Assembly (NCBI GenBank): GCA_964017195.1
Contig: OZ024887.1
Coordinates: 59,969,311-60,033,310, forward strand
Direction of reading: 5' to 3'
Source of the DNA: Siderastrea radians
Taxonomy: Eukaryota > Cnidaria > Anthozoa > Scleractinia > Rhizangiidae
DNA: 64,000 bases
Position 1 is the stretch's first letter. Each line of letters starts with the position of its first letter. Shown here in pieces: positions 20,757 to 28,534 of the stretch. A program made the translations under genes and the position numbers. The notes under the pieces were generated by a model, which worked only from the letters and a program-made list of their open reading frames with translations, had not been told where the DNA came from and did not search any database.

Positions 20757-21877
20757 AGAGAACCAAACGCCCTGTCTCGTCGTCGTCGTCGTCGTCAACG
20801 AAGAAGAAGAAAAGCAAGGTCTCGCAACAATGGTTAAGCCGTTACCACGATCCTAGCGCCCCGGGGAGTTTAGGCGGGGTGCAACGGTTTGCCAAAGCCC
20901 AGGGTCTCCCTTTGAAAAAAGCCCAACAGGTCTTGGAACAGGATGTGGGCTACACCTTGCATAAACCACGACGTCGTCGTTTTGCTACCTTACCCGTGGT
21001 CGTAGGGGGGTTGGACGATCAATGGGCCGCGGATTTAGTGGAAGTGCAACGGTTGGCCAAACATAATCGGGGTATACGCTACTTATTGACCGTCGTGGAT
21101 GTGTTGTCCAAGTACGCGTGGGTCCAACCGTTGAAAACCAAAACCGGCGTGGCCCTCGTGAAAGCCTTTGAGAAGATTGTGAGACAAGGAGGGCGGCACC
21201 CCAACCGATTGCAAACGGATCGAGGGAAAGAATTTTACAATCGGACCTTTCAACGATGGGCGGAGGAGCAAGACATTCACCATTTTTCCACCGAAGGGGA
21301 TGCCAAAGCCAGTGTGGTGGAACGATTTAATCGGACCTTGAAAGAACGGTTGTACCGTTATTTGACCACGGCCAACACCTTACGCTTTGACAATGTCTTA
21401 CCCCAGTTGGTGCAAGGCTATAATGCCACCCGTCATCGAAGTATTGGTATGCCCCCCGAAGACGTGACGTGGGACAACGAAGAAGCCGTGTGGAAACGAT
21501 TGTACAGCAAGCGATTGAAAGGTCGGAAAAAACCCCAATTCAAAGTCGGGGATCGGGTTCGTCTCAACACGATTCATCGGACCTTTGAAAAAGGCTATCT
21601 CCCCGGTTGGACCGAAGAAGTGTTTGTGGTGCATCGTGTGATCCCGGGCCCCGTGCCCACCTATAAGATTCACGAATGGGATGAGACCCCCATCCAAGGC
21701 ACGTTTTATGAAGAGGATTTACAAAAAGTCCAGGTGTCCGATGTATTTCGCATCGAAAAGGTACTTAAGCGTCAAAAAGATCGTTGGTTGGTCAAGTGGA
21801 AAGGGTGGCCCGACAAGTACAATAGTTGGATTGCTCGTGGTGACGTGACATCCCTTCGACCGCGCAAACGACGCTGA
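20699..21877 (+). CDS. INT: Retroviral-type (RVE) integrase with C-terminal chromodomain (392 aa)
   Basis: Catalyses insertion of the linear element into host DNA, giving the 6-bp duplication. The catalytic triad is Asp112 (QWAADLVEV), Asp174 (LQTDRGKEF) and Glu208 (SVVERFNRTLK). The N-terminus is Arg/Lys- and Ser-rich with a (TCG)n-coded serine run. An SH3-like segment (FKVGDRVRL, about 275) precedes a chromodomain at about 350-388 (FRIEKVLKR...WLVKWKGWPDKYNSWI) that retains the aromatic cage positions and could direct insertion to methylated histone tails. Met-5 (20711) is an alternative start. This is a hallmark Polinton gene and appears intact. Confidence 0.96.
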   Translation: MSERMAPRKKTQRWSTTKLKRTKRPVSSSSSSSTKKKKSKVSQQWLSRYHDPSAPGSLGGVQRFAKAQGLPLKKAQQVLEQDVGYTLHKPRRRRFATLPVVVGGLDDQWAADLVEVQRLAKHNRGIRYLLTVVDVLSKYAWVQPLKTKTGVALVKAFEKIVRQGGRHPNRLQTDRGKEFYNRTFQRWAEEQDIHHFSTEGDAKASVVERFNRTLKERLYRYLTTANTLRFDNVLPQLVQGYNATRHRSIGMPPEDVTWDNEEAVWKRLYSKRLKGRKKPQFKVGDRVRLNTIHRTFEKGYLPGWTEEVFVVHRVIPGPVPTYKIHEWDETPIQGTFYEEDLQKVQVSDVFRIEKVLKRQKDRWLVKWKGWPDKYNSWIARGDVTSLRPRKRR

Positions 21878-21882
21878 CGACG

Positions 21883-22926
21883 ATGACGTTGGTGCCCAAC
21901 TCGTCGTTTTACGTGACGTTGATGAGTCATGCGAGTACCAAAGAGTTTCCTGGCAACAAGAGTCATCATTTCAGAAACCGCCTGCCGAAACCCATTCGAT
22001 TTATGGGCCGAGGATGGATGGTGGGTATGGCGAGTTTATCCTTACCCACCATTCCCGTGCTAGCGGAAGAAGGAGGCGTGGGCGATTCCCACCCTCTGTT
22101 GTATGTACGATGGCACGAACGGGTGTATATCCAAGACGATCAAGGGAACGATCGCTGGTACCATGAACGCCGCGAACTCACTGTCTACGGACGAGATATG
22201 AGAAAGGAGATGACCTCGTTGACGGGAGTTCAATTTTTTCATCAACTGGTCTATCGTTACGAGCAAAGCCGTGCGAAACAAACCGTCCCCAAAAACAAAT
22301 GGACCGAGGACAATGGCCTCAAATTGGCCCCGACCTTTGAATGGACCTCCGAAGGGGATTTGTTATTGAATAGCAAGCCCGTGGATTACAAACGACAAGT
22401 GGCGCACGTGTCATGGGGCAGAACCTTGGCCCTGAGAATGGGATGGATTGAACAAGTGTCCCCCGGCCAGTATCGATTGGGTCCCAATCTCTTGCAAGAA
22501 TTTCAAGGCATGTCTACCATTCCCACCCCGACGGATGTCCGCGATACCAGCAACAAACCCCTCTTTTGGAAAGTAGAGGGGGATTATCTGAAATTGAGTC
22601 TATCGTGTCCTTGGCGGTTTGTGAATTTGAACGGGACCTTTCGTGTCCCGTCGGAATTTCCCGCCGTGCGTCCTTTGCACGTGTATTGTGATGTAGGGAC
22701 CAGTAGTATGGTAGGGGGTCGCATCACGGATCTCTTACGAGAAATCAAGTACCACCCAAAAGAAACCACGCACTTTGAACCTCGACATATTCAATATGTC
22801 CCCGTACGCAATGAAGTGGTGGAAATCGTGGAAACGCAGATGGCCGAAACCAATGGGGATCTCGTGACATTTGGCGAAGGGCATACCCTCCTAACCCTCC
22901 ACTTTAAAAGGGAGGTCGTGGTGTGA
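21883..22926 (+). CDS. FYVTL-family protein, paralogue 2 (347 aa)
   Basis: Begins 6 bp after the integrase stop. The N-terminus carries SSFYVTLMSH, a FPGNKSHHFRNRLP-type phrase and a GWMVGMASLSLP strand. The C-terminus carries LHVYCDVG..SMVGGRITDLLREI, then HIQYVPVRNEVVEIV and a TLLTLHF end. It is closely similar to the next gene across its whole length and more distantly to 16150-17196. The function is unknown; repeated beta-strand patterns without TM segments suit a secreted or virion jelly-roll-like protein (inference). It lacks a clear TATA box and may be expressed from upstream. Confidence 0.82.
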   Translation: MTLVPNSSFYVTLMSHASTKEFPGNKSHHFRNRLPKPIRFMGRGWMVGMASLSLPTIPVLAEEGGVGDSHPLLYVRWHERVYIQDDQGNDRWYHERRELTVYGRDMRKEMTSLTGVQFFHQLVYRYEQSRAKQTVPKNKWTEDNGLKLAPTFEWTSEGDLLLNSKPVDYKRQVAHVSWGRTLALRMGWIEQVSPGQYRLGPNLLQEFQGMSTIPTPTDVRDTSNKPLFWKVEGDYLKLSLSCPWRFVNLNGTFRVPSEFPAVRPLHVYCDVGTSSMVGGRITDLLREIKYHPKETTHFEPRHIQYVPVRNEVVEIVETQMAETNGDLVTFGEGHTLLTLHFKREVVV

Positions 22927-22937
22927 AGCAGACAAAC

Positions 22938-23972
22938 ATGTCGTTCTACGTGACGTTACCCAGTCATTCCAACCGACGTGAATTTCCCAACAACCAAGCC
23001 AATTCCTTCAAGATTCGTTTACCGAAACCGTTACAACTCACAGGGGGTGGATGGCAAGTGGGGTTGAGTGCCATTTCCTTACCGGATGCCCGCGTCAATT
23101 TGTACGAGCTGGTGATGAAAGGACAACACGTCTTAGGCATCAAATGGCACCTAAAAGCCCCCAGTCAAGACGGAGGGACCTATAACAAATATGGAGCGGC
23201 CGTGGCCAAAATTGACGATATTAACGACTGGGATTGGGTGGTGGACGGGGTGAGTTTTATGAAAGCCGCCATTACTCATGTGGAACAGAAACGACGGGAA
23301 TCGGTGATCCAAGGGGGTACGTTTTTGGACGATCAAGGCAAACACACGTACGTCAAGTTTCGTTGGGAAGGGGAGGATCTGCTCATTGACAACACGAATG
23401 TCTCTCATGATGGATCCGTTCGCACGCCCTCGTTTGCCGTTCATACCAAGTTAGCTGCCAAGATGGGATGGTTACGTAAAATTACCAGCGGATGGATTTT
23501 AGGCCCGAACTTACAGCAAGACTTCCTGGGGGATCAAATCCCCGACATGACCAAGAACAGCGATTGGAAGGATATCACCGATAAGGATGGGAACCCGGTG
23601 TTTTGGACCACCAGTCGAGCGGAAGACTACATGGAATTGAGTATGAGTTGTGGGTGGCGTTTCACCAATTTGAATGTGGCGTTTCGGGCGGTGGTGGGCG
23701 ACCCCACGCGAACGCTCCACGTGTACTCGGACGTGGCAGGCAGCACGGTGGTGGGCAATCGCGTGACCGATTTGTTGCGCGAAATCCAGTACAAGCGACA
23801 AGGACGTGGCACCCTGTACTTTGAACCGTTGCACATTCAATACATGTCTCTTCGTAACGAGGTGGTGGAAATCATTCATGTTCAAGTGGCCGAAACGATT
23901 GGTAGAGGAGGAGACTTGGTCAAGTTTGGGGACGGTCATACCATTGTCACGTTACACTTCAAAAAGGCATAA
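22938..23972 (+). CDS. FYVTL-family protein, paralogue 3 (344 aa)
   Basis: Starts with MSFYVTLPSHSNRREFPN; the ATG at 22938 is the first in frame, since the extension upstream has only GTG. TTTAAAAGG at about 22902-22910 lies 28 bp upstream, inside the previous gene. The domain pattern equals paralogue 2 (GGWQVGLSAISLP; LHVYSDVAGSTVVGNRVTDL; HIQYMSLRNEVVEII). Tandem paralogues with different surfaces could be alternative receptor-binding or vertex proteins, but nothing in the sequence proves this. Confidence 0.85.
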   Translation: MSFYVTLPSHSNRREFPNNQANSFKIRLPKPLQLTGGGWQVGLSAISLPDARVNLYELVMKGQHVLGIKWHLKAPSQDGGTYNKYGAAVAKIDDINDWDWVVDGVSFMKAAITHVEQKRRESVIQGGTFLDDQGKHTYVKFRWEGEDLLIDNTNVSHDGSVRTPSFAVHTKLAAKMGWLRKITSGWILGPNLQQDFLGDQIPDMTKNSDWKDITDKDGNPVFWTTSRAEDYMELSMSCGWRFTNLNVAFRAVVGDPTRTLHVYSDVAGSTVVGNRVTDLLREIQYKRQGRGTLYFEPLHIQYMSLRNEVVEIIHVQVAETIGRGGDLVKFGDGHTIVTLHFKKA

Positions 23973-24006
23973 AAAAGAGAGACGAGAAGGGAACCCCCAG
24001 TCAATC

Positions 24007-24243
24007 ATGCCTCCGAAACGACGACGACGACGACAACGACGCCGAAAACAACCTCCCCAAGCGGGGGAAGGGATCAACGCGGTGATTGCCGGGATTCCTA
24101 AAACCGCTTGGTCCATCACCAAAAAGATAGAAAAGTTAGCTAAAAAGAATGCCAGAAAATCGCATTTGAAACGCATGGAGGAAATCCGCCAAGGAAAACG
24201 AAAACGCTATGCGGGGGAATCGTTTACGTGCAATCTCATGTGA
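24007..24243 (+). CDS. Small basic protein (78 aa)
   Basis: The N-terminus is a run of Arg/Lys (PPKRRRRRQRRRK), followed by a short hydrophobic helix (INAVIAGIPKTAW) and more Lys-rich sequence. The ATG at 24007 has a CATAAAAAAG box about 36 bp upstream; the longer open frame has no other ATG. It resembles adenovirus-type core or condensing proteins in composition only. Confidence 0.65.
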   Translation: MPPKRRRRRQRRRKQPPQAGEGINAVIAGIPKTAWSITKKIEKLAKKNARKSHLKRMEEIRQGKRKRYAGESFTCNLM

Positions 24244-24248
24244 GACGG

Positions 24249-24258
24249 TATAAAAAGG
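24249..24258 (+). promoter_or_regulatory. TATA box for the 108-aa basic protein gene
   Basis: TATAAAAAGG, about 50 bp before the ATG at 24309. Confidence 0.7.
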
Positions 24259-24308
24259 GGGTCCCATGAAGCACAGACAAAACGTTTATCCCTGGTGAAG
24301 AAGACACC

Positions 24309-24635
24309 ATGCGTGGGGGAAGTTTGACACGATTTCGAACCGACGAGTGGTATGATCAACAAGGCAAAGGATTGATGACGGATCTGATGCGTGGGGGGTT
24401 GCAAGGTCTTATAAGGACGCGAAATCCTTTAAAACTACCTAGTAATATCAAGAGAGGCTTGACAACGGGGTTATCACGAGGTGTCAAACGCAAAGCCGAA
24501 CAAGTCATCAAAAAAGAAATCACCAAACAAGCCAAGAAAGCGTTGAGTCATAAGAGCGTAAAAGACGCCGTGCGGGTAGCCAGTGCCTTATTTCCCAAAC
24601 AAACCAAACGGGCGCGTGATATTTTGGGCGTGTGA
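24309..24635 (+). CDS. Small basic virion-type protein with GG cleavage motifs (108 aa)
   Basis: Begins MRGGS and contains LMRGGLQG at about residues 24-31. Both fit the adenain consensus [MIL]xGG-x, so it may be a precursor cut by the protease encoded at 26270. A lysine-rich amphipathic C-terminal half (KRKAEQVIKKEITKQAKKAL) follows. Composition and motif recall adenovirus pVI/pX-type minor proteins. Homology is not shown. Confidence 0.68.
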   Translation: MRGGSLTRFRTDEWYDQQGKGLMTDLMRGGLQGLIRTRNPLKLPSNIKRGLTTGLSRGVKRKAEQVIKKEITKQAKKALSHKSVKDAVRVASALFPKQTKRARDILGV

Positions 24636-24637
24636 AC

Positions 24638-24862
24638 ATGGATCCCGTGCATTCACGACCTCGACGGATTCGTAGTAATCGAGGGTTGTCTCAATGGGGT
24701 GGCCTGTATCCGTTTTGGAAACTCAGGAGAGGACAACGTGGCGGTTGGTTAAGTGCCGAGGTGATGAGACTGCCCGGGTTTGATTTGAGACAACGTTTAG
24801 CACGACGACGGTATAAAAACCCCTCACGACGACGTACCACCACTCGACGACGACGACGTTAA
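24638..24862 (+). CDS. Arg-rich small protein with QRGG motif (74 aa)
   Basis: The ATG at 24638 is three bases after the previous stop codon. Sequence features are SQWGGLYPFW, RGQRGGWLS at about 32-40 and an Arg-rich tail (RRRTTTRRRRR) encoded by (CGA)n. Probable DNA-binding or core component, possibly proteolytically matured at QRGG (inference). Confidence 0.6.
   Translation: MDPVHSRPRRIRSNRGLSQWGGLYPFWKLRRGQRGGWLSAEVMRLPGFDLRQRLARRRYKNPSRRRTTTRRRRR
24812..24819 (+). promoter_or_regulatory. TATA box for the capsid gene
   Basis: TATAAAAA inside the upstream coding region, about 46 bp before the capsid ATG at 24865. Confidence 0.6.
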
Positions 24863-24864
24863 AC

Positions 24865-26265
24865 ATGCCTGACGTGAGTACACAAACCGCCCCGGCTCAC
24901 GAGCGTTCCGAAGGGACCGTCAACCCGGCGTTACGGATTTTCAAGGTGCCACCCACGGACATTAGCATCAATGCCTATCGCATGGTCACCATTCAACCCA
25001 CCACCACGGGTATCAATCCCATGGAATTCATTGTGCCAGGGTTGGACGATTTTGTGGATTTGGGACGCAGTTACTTTACCATGGAATTGAGATTGCAAAA
25101 GAGTACGAACGATAACTTGGTGGCCGATCAGAACTTGTGGCCCGTCAACAATTTGGCCCATTCCATCATCAAACAAATCGACTTGCAGTTGAATGGCACG
25201 TTGATCAGTCCACAATCCGACACGTATCATTACAAAGCTTACCTGGAAACCTTGCTGAATTATGACCGAGAAGATGGCAAGACCGTGTTAGGACCCCAAG
25301 GCTGGTTCAATCAAGTGGATTCCCCACCCCAATGGACTGCTGCCAACGTAGACTTTGGTACCCCTAATGCAGCCTGGACCAATCTCAGTGCCAATCACAA
25401 AGGAGCCTTGGCCTCCATGGTCGCTGAAGTGGAGAAGTATGCAGGAGGTGTCACCCACAGTCTGGTGTTTACCCCCCACCTGGAAGTGTTTCACACTGGC
25501 AAACTGTTAGTGCCTGGCATCGAAATCAAGATGAAATTTCATTTCAATGGCCCCAGCCTGTTTTTCAATGGAGTGGCTCTAGCGGGTCGATTGATGGAAG
25601 GGGATGTGAAACTACGGTTTCATCTCTGCCAACTGCGTTTGAATGACGCCATCTACCAGAGTTTATCTGAAAAAAGACACAATGAAGGCCAAGTGGCGGC
25701 TTACCCGACCGTCCGCAGTGAAATCCGCACGTTCAGCATGCAAAACAACCTGGTCCGCTTTGATATTCCCAACCTGTTTCAAAACAGAATACCGGACCGA
25801 TTGATTGTGGGGTTGTTGGACAGCCGTGCCTTCAATGGAGATGTGACCCGAGATCCGTTCTGTTTCCAGAAATTTGGTCTGACGTCCATTAAACAGATTG
25901 TCAAAGGCGAAGAATACCCTTATGAAACCCTGCAGTTAGTGCACAACAATGGCAGCCGAGATAATCTAGGCTACTTCCGGTTTCTGCAAGCCAGTGGTGC
26001 TTGGTGTAAAAAGAAAGGCAATATGGTGGAACTAGGAGATTGGGGCCAAGCTAAAAATTGTACCTTGTACATGTTTGACAATGTGGCCAATGGATGTGCT
26101 GACAGTCAAAACCTCAACCCCAAGCAAACGGGCGATTTACAATTGGTCTTGGAATTTGGAGCCGCCCCCGGGGTCAATATAACCGTGCTCGTCTATGGAG
26201 AATTTGAGAACTTGCTGGAGATTGACCGCAACGGAGCCGTGTTGTACAACATTTACCAACACTGA
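24865..26265 (+). CDS. PY: Major capsid protein (double jelly-roll, PY-type; 466 aa)
   Basis: Matches the widespread invertebrate Polinton capsid type (often annotated F54H12.2-like). Recognised phrases are DISINAYRMVTIQP, PMEFIVPGLDDFVDLGRSYF at about 52-71, IIKQIDLQLNGTLISPQSDT...YKAYLETLLNYD, then PDRLIVGLLDSRAFNGD..RDPFCF and a VLVYGEFENLLEIDRNGAVL end. Family knowledge assigns double jelly-roll major capsid proteins to this slot. Structure was not computed here. It is immediately followed by the protease, with a four-base gap, the usual Polinton capsid-protease neighbourhood. Confidence 0.85.
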   Translation: MPDVSTQTAPAHERSEGTVNPALRIFKVPPTDISINAYRMVTIQPTTTGINPMEFIVPGLDDFVDLGRSYFTMELRLQKSTNDNLVADQNLWPVNNLAHSIIKQIDLQLNGTLISPQSDTYHYKAYLETLLNYDREDGKTVLGPQGWFNQVDSPPQWTAANVDFGTPNAAWTNLSANHKGALASMVAEVEKYAGGVTHSLVFTPHLEVFHTGKLLVPGIEIKMKFHFNGPSLFFNGVALAGRLMEGDVKLRFHLCQLRLNDAIYQSLSEKRHNEGQVAAYPTVRSEIRTFSMQNNLVRFDIPNLFQNRIPDRLIVGLLDSRAFNGDVTRDPFCFQKFGLTSIKQIVKGEEYPYETLQLVHNNGSRDNLGYFRFLQASGAWCKKKGNMVELGDWGQAKNCTLYMFDNVANGCADSQNLNPKQTGDLQLVLEFGAAPGVNITVLVYGEFENLLEIDRNGAVLYNIYQH

Positions 26266-26269
26266 AGAA

Positions 26270-26809
26270 ATGGAACACGTGGCCTTGAACAATGTGCAAT
26301 TGGATTATTTAGCCCGAGACGACCCCCACTTGAAAACTGTCTTTTACGGGACGGTGGCCTGTGATCGTTTACCCAAGCGTCCTGTCAAGACCCCACCCCA
26401 AGGGTACATTGTCAACACCGACCCGCACGATCAACCCGGACAACATTGGTTAGGGGTGTGGACCGAGGGAAACGTGTGTGAAATCCTCGACAGTTATGCT
26501 TTGCCCCTGGACACGTACGTGCAAGCTACCCCGTTACGAGATTGGATGGTGAAACATTGGAAGTATGTGGTGACCAATGGCAAGTCCCTCCAAGCCATTT
26601 CAAGCAAGAGTTGTGGGGATTACGCCTTGTTGTACTTGAAAGCCAAAGCCCGTGGACGAACCTTGCAAGACTTTTTAAATGAGTTTTCCGATCATGATTA
26701 TGTAAGCAATGACCATCAAGCCGGTCAACGCGTTCAACAATTGATTGTAGGCCAAGAAGCCCGATGGTATCAACTTTGTTGTCATCCGTATCATCAACGG
26801 AATGATTAA
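26270..26809 (+). CDS. PRO: Adenain-like cysteine protease (179 aa)
   Basis: Capsid maturation protease. The catalytic His is in GQHWLGVW (about residue 65), the acidic residue in CEILDSYA (about 78-85), the Gln of the oxyanion hole in KSLQAI (about 112) and the nucleophile Cys in SKSCGDYALLYL (about 119). Order and spacing are those of adenovirus-type proteases (C5/Ulp1 clan). The ATG at 26270 is the first in frame and sits four bases after the capsid stop. Likely substrates are the neighbouring small proteins with [MIL]xGG or QRGG motifs. Confidence 0.92.
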   Translation: MEHVALNNVQLDYLARDDPHLKTVFYGTVACDRLPKRPVKTPPQGYIVNTDPHDQPGQHWLGVWTEGNVCEILDSYALPLDTYVQATPLRDWMVKHWKYVVTNGKSLQAISSKSCGDYALLYLKAKARGRTLQDFLNEFSDHDYVSNDHQAGQRVQQLIVGQEARWYQLCCHPYHQRND

Positions 26810-26814
26810 ATAAA
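26809..26814 (+). terminator. Poly(A) signal overlapping the protease stop
   Basis: AATAAA begins on the last base of the TAA stop codon, just upstream of the tRNA-like gene. Confidence 0.55.
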
Positions 26815-26837
26815 ATGTGTTGGAAAAAAAGTGTGTC

Positions 26838-26923
26838 GGAGTCGTAGCTCAGTCGGTAGAGCGTTGGCCTTTAATCCAGGATAGCGATTGGGTCGTGCGT
26901 GGGTTCGAGTCCCACCGATTCCA
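26838..26923 (+). tRNA. tRNA-like gene with long variable arm, anticodon unclear
   Basis: The 86-nt unit has a perfect 7-bp acceptor stem (GGAGTCG with CGATTCC, one G-U), a 4-bp D stem (GCTC/GAGC with loop AGTCGGTA), a 5-bp T stem (GTGGG/CCCAC with TTCGAGT) and intact A and B boxes. The variable region is long and can form GCGA/TCGT, as in class II (Leu/Ser-type) tRNAs. The anticodon arm is abnormal: TTGG/CCAG closing an 8-nt CCTTTAAT loop. Depending on register the anticodon would be TAA (Leu), TTA (ochre-reading) or TTT, so the identity is left open. A T10 run lies 13 nt downstream. Confidence 0.72.
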
Positions 26924-26936
26924 ATAAAAAGGTGCC

Positions 26937-26946
26937 TTTTTTTTTT
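26937..26946 (+). terminator. Pol III-type T-run terminator
   Basis: Ten consecutive T residues shortly after the tRNA-like gene, immediately before the ATPase start at 26951. Confidence 0.7.
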
Positions 26947-26950
26947 CTAA

Positions 26951-27622
26951 ATGGGTAGTATCATCATCATGCAAACGGGGAAACCGTTTCGTTTTCATAC
27001 CCCCTCCTCTATCTTGGTGGTGGGTCCTTCGGGATGTGGCAAAACCGTGTTTACGGAAAAACTCTTGGTAGACAACCCCGAGTTGTTTGACACCCCACCG
27101 ACCCAAATGCATTATTGTTATGGGGCGTGGCAAGATCGATTTCAAGGCATGCAAGATCATGGGGTGGTGTTTCACGAAGGGATTCCCGATCATGACGCGT
27201 TGGTCCAATGGTTTCCTCAAGGACAGGGGGTCCTGGTCTTGGACGATTTAATGGACGAAGGGAGTCACGATAAACGCGTGTTGGATTTATTCACCAAACA
27301 TTCACATCATCAAGGAGTGACGGTGCTCTACTTGTGCCAAGACATGTTTCCCGTGGGTCGCTATGCCAAAAGTATATCCCGCAATGCCCATTACATTGTG
27401 GCGTTCAAGAATCCTCGAGATCAATTAGGGGTACGCAATGTCATGCTGCAATCGTTTCCGACCACTTGGAAAGACACCTTAGAGACGTTTCATCAAGCCA
27501 CCACGCGCCCGTATGGCTATTTGATGTTAGATTTACATCCCGCCTCCTCCGATCAACAACGTGTGTTGAGTCACCTGTTAAAAGACGAAGGATGGACGCG
27601 CACTTATCAAAAGCGAGTATAA
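26951..27622 (+). CDS. ATP: FtsK/HerA-type genome-packaging ATPase (223 aa)
   Basis: Drives DNA into the capsid in related viruses. Walker A is GPSGCGKT at residues 25-32 and Walker B is GVLVLDDLMDE at about 93-103. A downstream LYLCQDMFP strand with conserved Gln (about 130-138) and ARG-like residues (ISRNAHYIV) follow. Length is typical of the A32-like family in Polintons and adintoviruses. The ATG follows the Pol III T-run by four bases; a CAATAAAAAGG sequence overlapping the tRNA 3' end could serve as its TATA element. Confidence 0.94.
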   Translation: MGSIIIMQTGKPFRFHTPSSILVVGPSGCGKTVFTEKLLVDNPELFDTPPTQMHYCYGAWQDRFQGMQDHGVVFHEGIPDHDALVQWFPQGQGVLVLDDLMDEGSHDKRVLDLFTKHSHHQGVTVLYLCQDMFPVGRYAKSISRNAHYIVAFKNPRDQLGVRNVMLQSFPTTWKDTLETFHQATTRPYGYLMLDLHPASSDQQRVLSHLLKDEGWTRTYQKRV

Positions 27623-27625
27623 AGG
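27618..27625 (+). promoter_or_regulatory. TATA box overlapping the ATPase stop codon
   Basis: TATAAAGG; the TAA stop of the ATPase is embedded in it. It lies 38 bp upstream of the next ATG at 27663. Confidence 0.65.
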
Positions 27626-27662
27626 CACGACACCCCCTTTGGAACCGGAAAAGAGAGTGAGC

Positions 27663-28532
27663 ATGGCCGATGACCGTCAACCTCCGCAATCGTACGATAC
27701 CACGACCCCTGCGGGGGTCGGGGCGTCCAGCAGCAACCAAGTGTCCCCAGGCACCATCCAAGAAATTTTGGATACAGGGGACTCAAGCTTGATCGACCAA
27801 GCCTTTGATCAAATGACCGTCGAGGACATGATCGCGTATGTGGACCAGTTGCCCTCCCCTCCTGCGTATAGAACCTCTTCCCCCGCGGGGGTAGGAAGTC
27901 GAGCATCCCATTCACCCTCATTCCAAAGCCCCCAGACCACCCCACCGTCTTCCGTGGACACTCCACTTACTAGGGGGAGCGCTGGCTTGTCGTCCGGGGC
28001 TCGAACGCCTGCAACGCCTCCTAGCGTACCCCGGGCGGCGGGTGCTCGAGCAGCCGCGGGGGCTGGGGGTAATGGTAGGGGGCGCCGTGGACCTAGGACT
28101 AGAGGCGGACGTGGTGGTGGTGGACGTGGCGGTGGACGTGGCGGTGGTGGTGGTGCTGGTGGTGGTGGTGGTGGTGGTGCTGGTGGTGGTGGTGCTGGTG
28201 GTGGTGGTGCTGGTGGTGGTGGAGGCGGTGGAGGAGGAGGTGGAGGAGGTGGAGGAGGTGGTGGTGGACGACGGGGGCGCCGACGCCGACGCCTTTTCCC
28301 CACTTCACCTGCCTCCAGTACTCCTGGATCGTCTGGGGGGTCTGGTAGACAACCTCGTACCTTGCGTCAAGCCGCTTTACAACGACGTTTACGGATGCTA
28401 TTACAAGATCAAGAACAATTGGCCCAAGGACGGGAAATTGCTAATGTGACCATGACCAATAGCATTGTGACCAGTTATAAACAAGGAGGAGCCCCGAGCG
28501 TACAAACCTCGTCGTCCCGGGTCTCGCCGTGA
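27663..28532 (+). CDS. Gly-rich low-complexity protein (289 aa)
   Basis: Three regions are visible. An acidic/Ser-Pro N-terminal part (about 1-130) contains two SPAGVG/TPAGVG phrases and a VEDMIAYVDQL helix. A central Gly-rich tract (about 134-205) of poly-Gly broken by Ala and Arg is flanked by RGRR and RRGRRRRR. The C-terminal domain ends with IANVTMTNSIVTSYKQGGAPSVQTSSSRVS, an end I associate with Polinton proteins of unknown role. The ATG at 27663 is used because the upstream extension begins with TTG. The tract is encoded by a (GGT)n-like repeat and probably varies in length. Confidence 0.75.
   Translation: MADDRQPPQSYDTTTPAGVGASSSNQVSPGTIQEILDTGDSSLIDQAFDQMTVEDMIAYVDQLPSPPAYRTSSPAGVGSRASHSPSFQSPQTTPPSSVDTPLTRGSAGLSSGARTPATPPSVPRAAGARAAAGAGGNGRGRRGPRTRGGRGGGGRGGGRGGGGGAGGGGGGGAGGGGAGGGGAGGGGGGGGGGGGGGGGGGGRRGRRRRRLFPTSPASSTPGSSGGSGRQPRTLRQAALQRRLRMLLQDQEQLAQGREIANVTMTNSIVTSYKQGGAPSVQTSSSRVSP
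28096..28275. repeat. GGT/GGA trinucleotide repeat encoding poly-Gly
   Basis: About 180 bp of GGT, GCT and GGA triplets inside the Gly-rich gene. The opposite frame reads as poly-Pro and is not a gene. Confidence 0.9.
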
Positions 28533-28534
28533 GG

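Noticed and set aside
22923..22937. Extended starts with GTG or TTG (also at 17718, 27639, 28529, 24632, 23806 and 29882)
   Set aside because: The element is transcribed in an animal cell; the first in-frame ATG gives a better N-terminus or promoter spacing in each case.
26838..26923. Firm call of an ochre-suppressor tRNA
   Set aside because: The TTA anticodon depends on a 7-nt loop register that leaves mismatches in the stem; other registers give TAA or TTT. No gene in the element needs UAA readthrough.
27809..28303. Minus-strand poly-Pro reading frame opposite the Gly-rich gene
   Set aside because: It is the complement of the GGT repeat; no promoter, and the plus frame has a conserved C-terminal domain.
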